From Gammaproteobacteria bacterium (lineage in GTDB: Bacteria > Pseudomonadota > Gammaproteobacteria > Steroidobacterales > Steroidobacteraceae): DNA of 12,235 nucleotides. Location of the stretch: NCBI GenBank assembly GCA_030038645.1, contig JASHSR010000497.1, positions 1 to 12,235 of the forward strand. Direction: 5' to 3'. The notes under the pieces were generated by a model. That model did not search any database and was not told where the DNA came from. It saw nothing but the letters and a program-made list of their open reading frames with translations. Both the position numbers and the translations under genes were made by a program. Position 1 is the first letter of the stretch. The number at the start of each line of letters is the position of its first letter. This document shows positions 6,738 to 12,235 of this stretch, piece by piece.

Positions 6738-6750
6738 GGAGGTCACCTCC
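6738..6750. promoter_or_regulatory. Self-complementary Shine-Dalgarno region of the lipoprotein gene
   Basis: On the minus strand the bases before the start codon read GGAGGTGACCTCC, then ATG. GGAGG and CCTCC are perfect complements around a TGA loop, so the ribosome-binding site can pair with the bases between it and the start codon. The hairpin is short (5 GC-rich pairs, 3-base loop); it could damp translation or simply be a double-strength site by chance. Confidence 0.35.
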
Positions 6751-6872
6751 TGCCGTACGCCCGCCACTGCCGCGCCACGGCGGTCGCCCGCCGCTGCCGA
6801 GCGGCTCGGGCCTGCAACCAGCTTACAACGCAGGAGCAGGCCGGGCGTGCACGGCTCCCGGAGAATTGTGTG

Positions 6873-6902
6873 ATGCCTGAGCCATGTTCCACCAGCTTCT
6901 GA
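6873..6902 (+). CDS. Possible 9-residue leader peptide overlapping the lactate permease start
   Basis: A short frame MPEPCSTSF starts at ATG 6873 and ends with TGA at 6900-6902, inside the permease gene in another frame. GGAGA at 6860-6864 lies 8 bases before this ATG, a better fit to it than to the permease ATG at 6884 (19 bases away). It may couple translation to the permease, or the ribosome site may simply be loosely spaced. Real translation is unproven. Confidence 0.25.
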   Translation: MPEPCSTSF

Positions 6903-8497
6903 CTCCTGTCGCCGGGAGCCTCGGGCTCTCGTTCGCCGTCGCCGCGCTTCCGATCGCCGCCGTTCTGGTCCTGCTCGGCGTGCTCCGCTATCCGGCGTGG
7001 GTCGCCTCCCTCGGCGGCGTGCTCGTCGGCTTCGCCGTGGCACTGGGCCCATGGCATTTCCCAGCCCCCCTCGCGCTCAACGCCTTCGCCGCCGGGTTCG
7101 TGTTCGCCGTCTGGCCCGTGATGTGGATCGTCGTGAACGCCCTGCTCCTCTACAACGTGGCCGTCGTCTCGGGGCGGTTCGCCGCCTTTCGCGACTGGGT
7201 GCTCGATCACCTGCCGGACGACCGGCGAGTGGTGCTCGTCGTCATCGGATTCTGCTTCGGGGCGCTGCTCGAGGGCATCGCAGGCTTCGGCACGCCCGTC
7301 GCGATCACGAGCGCGCTGCTCATCATGCTCGGCTTTCGGCCCCGGGATGCGCTCGGCTTCACGCTGATCTTCAACACGGCGCCGGTCGCCTTCGGCGCGC
7401 TCGGCGCGCCCATCACCACCCTCGGCGCCGTTACGCACCTTTCGGACGTGACGCTCGGCGCGATGATCGGACGGCAGCTGCCGTTCTTCGCGCTCCTGCT
7501 GCCGTTCTACGTCACGGCGATCTACGGCGGCCGCCGGTCGCTCGCGGCGCTCTGGCCCCTGCTGCTCGTCGCGGGCGGCAGTTTCGCCCTCATTCAGTTT
7601 CTCGCCTCGAACTGGATCGGCTACGCCCTCACGGACGTGCTCTCCTCGCTCGGGGCGCTCATCGTGACGCTCGCCTTTCTGCGCATCTGGCGGCCCGAGC
7701 GGGACCCCGAGTTCTCGATCGCCTCGCGCCCGCAGGAGGCGGCCGGCCTCAGCGAGCGGGACCGGCAGGTCCCCGCCTGGCAGGGCTGGGTGCCCTGGAT
7801 TACGGTGACCGCCGCGGTGATCGCGTGGACGAGTCTCGATGTGCCCCGCTTTTTCGCCGCGCGGATTCCCTGGCCGCATCTCGACCATGCGGTTTTCATC
7901 ACGCTCTACGACGAGCCGTACGGCGCGGTGTGGAACTTCCAGCCGCTCGCGACCGGCACGGCGATTCTCGCCGCCTCGCTGCTCACCGCCCTGCTCATCG
8001 GCTGCCGGCCGCGCGAAGTGCTGCGCGCCGCATCGATCACGTGGAGGCAGAGCCGCCTCACCGTGCTCACGGTCGGTCTGATCGTCGGGCTCGCGTACCT
8101 CATGAACTACTCGGGGCTCAACTACACGCTCGGCCTCGGGGTCGCCTCGGCCGGCCTGCTCTTTCCTCTGCTCTCCCCGTTCCTCGGGTGGGTCGCCGTC
8201 TTCCTCTCGGGCAGCGATACCTCGGGCAACGCGCTCTTCGGCAATCTGCAAGTCGTCGCGGCGCATCAACTGCACCTCGATCCCATACTGATCGCGGCGG
8301 CCAACTCGGCAGGCGGTGTCATGGGCAAGATGATCTCTCCGCAGAACCTCGCGACCGGAGCCTCCGTGACCGCCCTGCACGGCCAGGAAGGCGCAGTGCT
8401 CGCCAAGACCTTCAAGCACAGCATCATCCTCACGGTGCTGCTCAGCCTCCTCGTCATCCTGCAGCAGTACGTGGTCCCGTGGATGGTGCCGAAATGA
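6884..8497 (+). CDS. lctP: L-lactate permease (LctP) family transporter
   Basis: This 537-residue inner-membrane carrier imports L-lactate or a related 2-hydroxyacid such as glycolate with protons. It is almost entirely hydrophobic helices. Family signatures are clear: FGALLEGIAGFGTPVAITSALL (124-145, in two parts), FGALGAPITTLGAVTHL (near 167), SGSDTSGNALFGNLQ and AANSAGGVMGKMISPQNLATGASV in the C-terminal third. The length fits the family. ATG 6884 is the first possible start because an in-frame TGA lies at 6878-6880; its own ribosome site is poor. It is divergent from the lipoprotein gene, and a CDF exporter gene follows after 7 bases, so the two are likely cotranscribed. Which substrate it prefers cannot be read from the sequence. 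Confidence 0.92.
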   Translation: MFHQLLTPVAGSLGLSFAVAALPIAAVLVLLGVLRYPAWVASLGGVLVGFAVALGPWHFPAPLALNAFAAGFVFAVWPVMWIVVNALLLYNVAVVSGRFAAFRDWVLDHLPDDRRVVLVVIGFCFGALLEGIAGFGTPVAITSALLIMLGFRPRDALGFTLIFNTAPVAFGALGAPITTLGAVTHLSDVTLGAMIGRQLPFFALLLPFYVTAIYGGRRSLAALWPLLLVAGGSFALIQFLASNWIGYALTDVLSSLGALIVTLAFLRIWRPERDPEFSIASRPQEAAGLSERDRQVPAWQGWVPWITVTAAVIAWTSLDVPRFFAARIPWPHLDHAVFITLYDEPYGAVWNFQPLATGTAILAASLLTALLIGCRPREVLRAASITWRQSRLTVLTVGLIVGLAYLMNYSGLNYTLGLGVASAGLLFPLLSPFLGWVAVFLSGSDTSGNALFGNLQVVAAHQLHLDPILIAAANSAGGVMGKMISPQNLATGASVTALHGQEGAVLAKTFKHSIILTVLLSLLVILQQYVVPWMVPK

Positions 8498-8504
8498 CCG
8501 CGAT

Positions 8505-9455
8505 ATGATGCCGGACATGCACAGCCACGGGCACGAGCATGGGCACGAGCACGGGCACGGGCACGGAGCGCACGCCGGGCACGTACACGCGGCGGGCGCC
8601 GACGAACGGCGCGTTGCGTGGGCGTTCGCGATCATCGTCGTCTTCCTGGCCGTGCAGGTCGCAGGCGGCGTGGTCTCCGGCTCGCTCGCGCTGCTCGCGG
8701 ACGCGGGCCACATGGTTTCGGACGCCGTCGCGCTCGGCATGAGCTGGGCGGCTCTGCGCATCGGCAGGCGACCCGCGGATCTGCTGCGCTCCTACGGCTA
8801 TCGGCGGCTCGAGGTGCTGGTCGCCTTCGCGAACGGCTGCGCGCTGTTCGTCATCACGGCGTGGATCGCCTTCGAGGCGGCCTGGCGGCTCACTACGCCC
8901 CGGCTCGTGCACGGCCGACCGATGCTCGCCGTCGCCATCGCCGGGCTGCTCGCCAACGCCGCCGCGTTCGCGATCCTGAGCGGCGGCCGCCGCGAGAATC
9001 TCAACGTGCGCAGCGCCTGGCTGCACGTGCTGGGAGATCTGCTGGGATTCGCCGTCACGATCGTCGCGGCGGCCATCATTCTGCTCACCGGCTGGTCGCG
9101 GGTCGATCCGATCCTCTCGCTGGTCGTCGCGGCGCTGATCTCGAGGAGCGCGCTGCAGATCGTCCGATCCTCCGGCCATATCCTGTTGGAGGGCACGCCG
9201 GCGGGGCTGGACGTGGCGAGCGTCCGCGAGGATCTGATGGCCGCGCTGCCCACGGTGTGCGACGTGCACCACGTGCATGCATGGTCGCTCACCGAGGAGC
9301 AGCAGTTCATCACGCTGCACGTCCGCGTCACGCCGGGCGCCGACCTCGACTCCCTCGTCCCCGCGATCAGCACCCGGCTCGAGCATCGCTTCGGCATCAC
9401 GCACTCGACGATCCAGGTGGATCACACCGAGTGCGCGGACGAGCATCACGCCTAG
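8505..9455 (+). CDS. CDF family cation (probably zinc) efflux transporter with His-rich N-terminus
   Basis: This 316-residue inner-membrane antiporter exports Zn2+ (perhaps Cd2+/Co2+) in exchange for protons. The N-terminus has a histidine-rich metal-binding stretch, HSHGHEHGHEHGHGHG (6-21). Six membrane segments follow from about residue 38. The intramembrane site is HMVSD (H69, D73) and HVLGD (H174, D178); two HxxxD motifs are typical of zinc-selective ZitB/ZnT-type members, unlike the DxxxD/HxxxD of YiiP. SLALLADAGH and YGYRRLEVLVAFANG are family blocks. The cytoplasmic C-terminal domain (about 225-316) has VHHVHAWSL (254-262) and a DHTECADEHH tail with more ligands. There is no clear ribosome site and only 7 bases after the permease stop, so translation is probably coupled. 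Start could be either of two adjacent ATGs (8505, 8508) or ATG 8517. It resembles CzcD/ZitB but I do not assign a symbol. Confidence 0.93.
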   Translation: MMPDMHSHGHEHGHEHGHGHGAHAGHVHAAGADERRVAWAFAIIVVFLAVQVAGGVVSGSLALLADAGHMVSDAVALGMSWAALRIGRRPADLLRSYGYRRLEVLVAFANGCALFVITAWIAFEAAWRLTTPRLVHGRPMLAVAIAGLLANAAAFAILSGGRRENLNVRSAWLHVLGDLLGFAVTIVAAAIILLTGWSRVDPILSLVVAALISRSALQIVRSSGHILLEGTPAGLDVASVREDLMAALPTVCDVHHVHAWSLTEEQQFITLHVRVTPGADLDSLVPAISTRLEHRFGITHSTIQVDHTECADEHHA

Positions 9456-9691
9456 AGCGCGCCCACCGCGATCCCGGGCACGGGCGCGCCGCGCGGGCGG
9501 CCTTCGGCCGTGCGGCCGCGGAGGTCGCGGCAGGCGCCGGAAGGATGCTGCAAGAGGTGCCGGAAGAGTGCCGGAAGGCTGCCGCGCCGAGCCCGAGCAG
9601 CCTCGGCCTGACGGCCCTGAGGCCCCGGCTGCCGGGGTCGTGCGGGCGGCCCAGCAGGGCAACGGGATCGTGCCTGGCCGGGAAAGGTGTT

Positions 9692-9697
9692 TATACT
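9692..9697 (+). promoter_or_regulatory. Candidate -10 box for the ThDP enzyme gene
   Basis: TATACT within GTGTTTATACTG is one base from the sigma-70 -10 consensus and stands out in GC-rich surroundings, 92 bases before the ATG at 9789. No good -35 box is seen at the usual distance, so an activator may be needed, or the box may be fortuitous. Confidence 0.35.
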
Positions 9698-9717
9698 GCC
9701 GGTAGCCGGCGACCGTG

Positions 9718-9729
9718 CCAAAATTTTGG
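9718..9729. promoter_or_regulatory. Perfect 12-base palindrome CCAAAATTTTGG, candidate operator
   Basis: This is a perfect AT-rich palindrome in a GC-rich region, about 21 bases downstream of the candidate -10 box and 59 bases before the ThDP gene. If that promoter is used, the site sits just after the transcription start, where a bound regulator would block polymerase. Confidence 0.4.
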
Positions 9730-9788
9730 TTTCTGGGCGGACTTCGCCTCCGAGGATTCGTGGCGATCGGCAATTCGGGAGACGCGTG

Positions 9789-11453
9789 ATGAACGTAGCA
9801 CAAGTTACCGCGGAGATCATGAAGCGCGAGCGCTGTGAATATCTGCTCTGCTATCCGCTCAATCCCCTCACCGAAACGTGCGCCGCCGCCGCCATCCGGC
9901 CGATCATCGTGCGCCAGGAGCGCATCGGCCTGCACATCGCGGACTGCATCAGCCGTCAGACCTCGGGCGAGCAGGTCGGCGTGTTCTGCATGCAGAGCGG
10001 ACCGGGATCCGAGAACTCGATGGGGGCCGTGGCCCAGGCGTGGTCGGAAGCCGTGCCGCTTGTCGTCATTCCCGGCGGCTACGGCCGCGCGCAGACGTGG
10101 CTCAGACCCTACTTCAATGCCGCCCTCAACTATCAGCACATCACCAAGCATGCCGAGCAGATCACCGCGCCCGAGCAAATCGTCCCGGCGCTGCGCCGCG
10201 CGTTCACCATGGCGCGCAATGGGCGCCCCGGGCCGGTCCTCGTCGAGGTTCCCGACGACATGTGGTTCCAGCAGGTCCCGGGAACGCTCGACTACGACGC
10301 CGCGGGCACGAAGCGCTATCCCTACGCGCCGAGCCCCCAGGACGTAGATCGTGCGGCCGAGGTCCTGATCAACGCCAAGCGCCCGCTCATCTACGCCGGG
10401 CAGGGCGTGCACTACGCGAAGGCCTGGAACGAGTTGAGGGAGTTCGTCGAGATGCTCGAGGCGCCGATCTGCACGAGCCTCGAGGGCAAGAGCTCCATCC
10501 CCGAGAATCACCCTCTGTGCCTCGGCGCCGGGGGCGTCTCGATGCCACGGCCGGTGTTCGACCATGTCCAATCGGCTGATGTGGTGTTCGGGGTCGGAGC
10601 CAGCTTCACGGAGTCCGGCTTCGCCATCCACTTCCCGAGGAAGAGTAAGACCTTCGTCCACAATACCGTCGATTCGATGGACATCAACAAGCAGTACCCG
10701 ACGGACTACGCGCTCGTCGGCGATGCCAAGCTCACGCTCGCGATGCTGACCGCTGCGGTGAAGGATCGCCTCGGCGGCAAGCCGCGCGGACTCACGGCCG
10801 AGCGCGCCCCTGCGATCAAGAAGGCTCACCAAGCCTGGCTCGCCGAGTGGATGCCGCTCCTCACGAGCGACACGAAGCCGCTCTCGCCCTACCGGATCAT
10901 CTGGGACCTCATGCAGACGGTCGACATGGACAACACGATCATCACGCACGACTCCGGCAGCCCCCGCGACGAGCTCTCGCCCTTCTGGCGGCCGACGCGC
11001 AACCTGGGATACATCGGCTGGGGCAAGACGACTCAGCTCGGCTACGGCTTGGGGCTCGCCATGGGCGCGAAGCTCGCTCACCCCGAGGCGCTGTCCATTC
11101 ATTGGTTTGGCGATGCAGCGGTCGGCATGACGGGCATGGACGTCGAGACCGCCGTGCGCGAGCGGATTCCGATCCTCTCACTCATGTCGCAGAACGGCTG
11201 CATGGCGTGCGAAATCCCGCGCATGGAGCTGTCGACGCGGCTGTACCACACGACGGCCATCTCGGGGCATTACGCGAAATGGGCCGAGTCGCTCGGTGCG
11301 CACGCCGAGCACGTCACCGATCCGGATCAGATAACGCACGCGCTCGTGCGGGCCATTCACGCGACGAAGCAGGGCCAGCCCGCGTTCATCGAGTTCGTCA
11401 CGACGACGCACAAGGTCTTCTCCGAGTTCCGCGCCGGTCCGCGTCCCGGCTGA
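9789..11453 (+). CDS. Thiamine diphosphate-dependent enzyme (acetolactate synthase / decarboxylase superfamily)
   Basis: The protein has 554 residues. ATG 9789 is preceded by GGGAG seven bases upstream. It is a cytoplasmic ThDP enzyme, probably acting on a 2-oxoacid (decarboxylation, carboligation or lyase). All three domains are present. The N-terminal PYR domain has IIVRQERIGLHIAD (39-51) with E44 as the cofactor-activating glutamate, and MQSGPGSENSMGAVAQA. The central domain runs about 180-325 (PLIYAGQGV). The C-terminal PP domain has GWGKTTQLGYGLGLAMGAKLAHP and the ThDP/Mg motif WFGDAAVGMTGMDVETAVRERIP through SQNG (439-470, in parts). That motif reads GDA...QN rather than the usual GDG...NN; D442 and N469, the probable metal ligands, remain. 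It matches the group annotated only as thiamine pyrophosphate-requiring proteins in alpha- and gammaproteobacteria; the substrate is not known to me. It lies alone on its strand, convergent with a hydroxyacid dehydrogenase-like gene. Confidence 0.9.
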   Translation: MNVAQVTAEIMKRERCEYLLCYPLNPLTETCAAAAIRPIIVRQERIGLHIADCISRQTSGEQVGVFCMQSGPGSENSMGAVAQAWSEAVPLVVIPGGYGRAQTWLRPYFNAALNYQHITKHAEQITAPEQIVPALRRAFTMARNGRPGPVLVEVPDDMWFQQVPGTLDYDAAGTKRYPYAPSPQDVDRAAEVLINAKRPLIYAGQGVHYAKAWNELREFVEMLEAPICTSLEGKSSIPENHPLCLGAGGVSMPRPVFDHVQSADVVFGVGASFTESGFAIHFPRKSKTFVHNTVDSMDINKQYPTDYALVGDAKLTLAMLTAAVKDRLGGKPRGLTAERAPAIKKAHQAWLAEWMPLLTSDTKPLSPYRIIWDLMQTVDMDNTIITHDSGSPRDELSPFWRPTRNLGYIGWGKTTQLGYGLGLAMGAKLAHPEALSIHWFGDAAVGMTGMDVETAVRERIPILSLMSQNGCMACEIPRMELSTRLYHTTAISGHYAKWAESLGAHAEHVTDPDQITHALVRAIHATKQGQPAFIEFVTTTHKVFSEFRAGPRPG

Positions 11454-11494
11454 GGCGCGTCGGCTCGCGGGAGGCTCGCGGCTCCGGCACATCA

Positions 11495-11525
11495 TGTGGG
11501 GCTCGACCTTGCGTCGAGCCCCACA
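11495..11525. terminator. 13-bp hairpin between convergent genes, possible bidirectional terminator
   Basis: TGTGGGGCTCGAC pairs perfectly with GTCGAGCCCCACA around the 5-base loop CTTGC, 42 bases after the ThDP stop. No T-run follows on either strand, so it is not a textbook intrinsic terminator. In GC-rich genomes such U-less hairpins may still stop transcription or protect mRNA 3' ends. The rest of 11454-11712 shows no gene. Confidence 0.55.
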
Positions 11526-11712
11526 CGGGGCCTCGGCACGCGCCGAGTTGCCCGCGGCAGGAGGGGAGCCACGGGCGATGCCCTCAGGAGGGCGATACAG
11601 GCAGCTCGGGACCGCGGCGCGCCGGGCGTCTCGCCCCGGAATACGGCCGCGCAATGCGAAAAAGCTGCCTGCAGTCACCGCAATCACGACCAGGCGGCGC
11701 CGTAGCGGCATC

Positions 11713-12235
11713 TCACGGCGGCTGAATCTCATTCTCCCAGGCTAAAATCGCCTCCGAATTGTCCCGCTCGGCGCCCAACCGGTCCCGTGCAAGTCCCCAA
11801 CGCCGGCTGATCAACCTCGTGAGCGGCGCATCGAGGCGCACCGAAGTACCCAGGTCGGCCGCGATCTTCACGTCCTTTGCGAGCAGGCCCAGCGCGAAGC
11901 CCGTTGCGAACCGCCCGGTAATGACGTGCTCCTTCATCACGACCTCAGTGTTGAAGCTGCGTCCAGTGGAGGCGTTGAGCACGTCGACCATCACCGCGGC
12001 ATCGAGACCGAAGCGCTGGCCGATCAAGAGCGCCTCGGCGGCGGCGGTATAGCCTGCCGCGGCAACGAAGTTATTCAGCGCCTTCATGGCATGACCGGAG
12101 CCGAGACCGCCCGTTTCGAATAGCTTGTTTCCCATGGTCGACAACAGCGGCTTGGCGCGCGCAATGGTGTCCCGGTCATCGCAGCCGATCATGATTGCGA
12201 GCGTTGCGGCGCGGGCGCGTGGAACGGCACCGGAC
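11713..12235 (-). CDS. NAD(P)-dependent 3-hydroxyisobutyrate dehydrogenase-like protein, partial (N-terminus beyond window)
   Basis: The frame is open from the right edge (12235) to TGA at 11713-11715, giving about 173 C-terminal residues. This is the C-terminal half of the beta-hydroxyacid dehydrogenase family (3-hydroxyisobutyrate, tartronate semialdehyde or related imine reductases). The visible part starts with the end of the nucleotide-binding domain (SGAVPRARAATLAIMIGCDD), then the all-helical domain: GSGHAMKALNNFVAAAGYTA, whose lysine is the family's catalytic residue, EALLIGQRFGLDAAVMVDVLN, STGRSFNTEVVMKE, FALGLLAKDVKIAADLG. The tail ends ENEIQPP. An internal ATG at 12192 is not the true start because homologous sequence continues upstream of it. 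SGAV replaces the more usual SGGV at the substrate loop. It converges on the ThDP enzyme gene, so any shared pathway is a guess from proximity. Confidence 0.9.
   Translation of the reverse strand, partial: SGAVPRARAATLAIMIGCDDRDTIARAKPLLSTMGNKLFETGGLGSGHAMKALNNFVAAAGYTAAAEALLIGQRFGLDAAVMVDVLNASTGRSFNTEVVMKEHVITGRFATGFALGLLAKDVKIAADLGTSVRLDAPLTRLISRRWGLARDRLGAERDNSEAILAWENEIQPP

Larger units (their letters stand above)
9456..9788. other. 333-bp intergenic region before the ThDP enzyme gene
   Basis: The first 220 bases are very GC-rich and hold no convincing gene. They contain one small hairpin (CGGCC-TTC-GGCCG, 9498-9510), which could help end transcription of the CDF gene though no T-run follows, and three scattered copies of GCCGGAAG (about 9536-9580). 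The last 110 bases are AT-richer and hold the control elements of the downstream gene. I looked for a thiamine (TPP) riboswitch and did not see its conserved parts. Confidence 0.6.

Noticed and set aside
8529..8564. 12-bp GGGCACGAGCAC-like repeats near the start of the CDF gene as a DNA repeat element
   Set aside because: They are the coding consequence of the His/Gly/Glu-rich metal-binding N-terminus common in CDF transporters.
9498..9510. CGGCC-TTC-GGCCG hairpin after the CDF gene as an intrinsic terminator
   Set aside because: The stem has only five pairs and no T-run; it is noted within the intergenic entry but not called a terminator.
9456..9788. Possible thiamine riboswitch before the ThDP enzyme gene
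   Set aside because: The conserved CUGAGA and ACCUGAU...GGAUAAUGCC-type elements are not present.
6743..11102. Very long minus-strand open frames (672 and 882 codons) opposite the permease, CDF and ThDP genes
   Set aside because: Composition is Arg/Asp/Glu/His-rich with no hydrophobic core or motif; the plus-strand genes here are unambiguous, and stop-poor antisense frames are expected at this GC content.
1..12235. CRISPR arrays, tRNA/rRNA genes, insertion sequences, phage or defence genes
   Set aside because: No direct-repeat/spacer pattern, cloverleaf, transposase, integrase or defence motif could be seen on either strand.

Overview
This is a GC-rich window with ten genes packed on both strands, almost all with clear Shine-Dalgarno sites and many with export signals. 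The gene mix suggests a Gram-negative proteobacterium. It includes a PQQ-type dehydrogenase, a DUF6152 protein, a small secreted protein with a YCQPPGMPGIM motif, a four-cysteine lipoprotein, a lactate permease and a CDF zinc exporter. My best guess is a gammaproteobacterium of the Steroidobacteraceae/Nevskiales kind, but that rests on family impressions only. I see no rRNA, tRNA, CRISPR array, insertion sequence or phage gene.

Layout. Bases 1-2702 (minus strand) hold a two-gene operon: a secreted protein of unknown function, then a PQQ-dependent beta-propeller dehydrogenase that runs off the left edge. A 153-bp divergent region with two palindromes separates it from a plus-strand group. That group is a DUF6152 secreted protein (2856-3275), a GH88/GH105-like glycoside hydrolase with a degenerate carboxypeptidase-like N-terminal domain (3310-4908), and a quinone-oxidoreductase-like MDR enzyme with an apparent signal peptide (5024-6040). 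A minus-strand lipoprotein of unknown function (6129-6737) converges on the MDR gene. It is divergent from a plus-strand pair, a LctP-family lactate permease and a His-rich CDF zinc exporter only 7 bp apart (6884-9455). A 333-bp gap with a candidate promoter and a perfect AT-rich palindrome precedes a ThDP-dependent decarboxylase/synthase-like enzyme (9789-11453). A strong 13-bp hairpin lies between it and a convergent partial 3-hydroxyisobutyrate-dehydrogenase-like gene that runs off the right edge.

How the genes may work together. The left half looks like an envelope oxidation and sugar-processing cluster: a periplasmic PQQ enzyme, companion secreted proteins, a hydrolase and an oxidoreductase, all predicted to be exported. 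The right half concerns small organic acids (lactate-type uptake, a 2-oxoacid-type ThDP enzyme, a beta-hydroxyacid dehydrogenase) plus zinc export. These links are inferred from proximity.

The most unusual signal is a run of four 24-bp tandem repeats (4939-5034) in front of the MDR gene. Each unit carries a Shine-Dalgarno-like AGG and an in-frame NTG codon, so the translation start region itself appears to have been duplicated. The preceding hydrolase also begins with in-frame tandem repeats (six 18-bp units).
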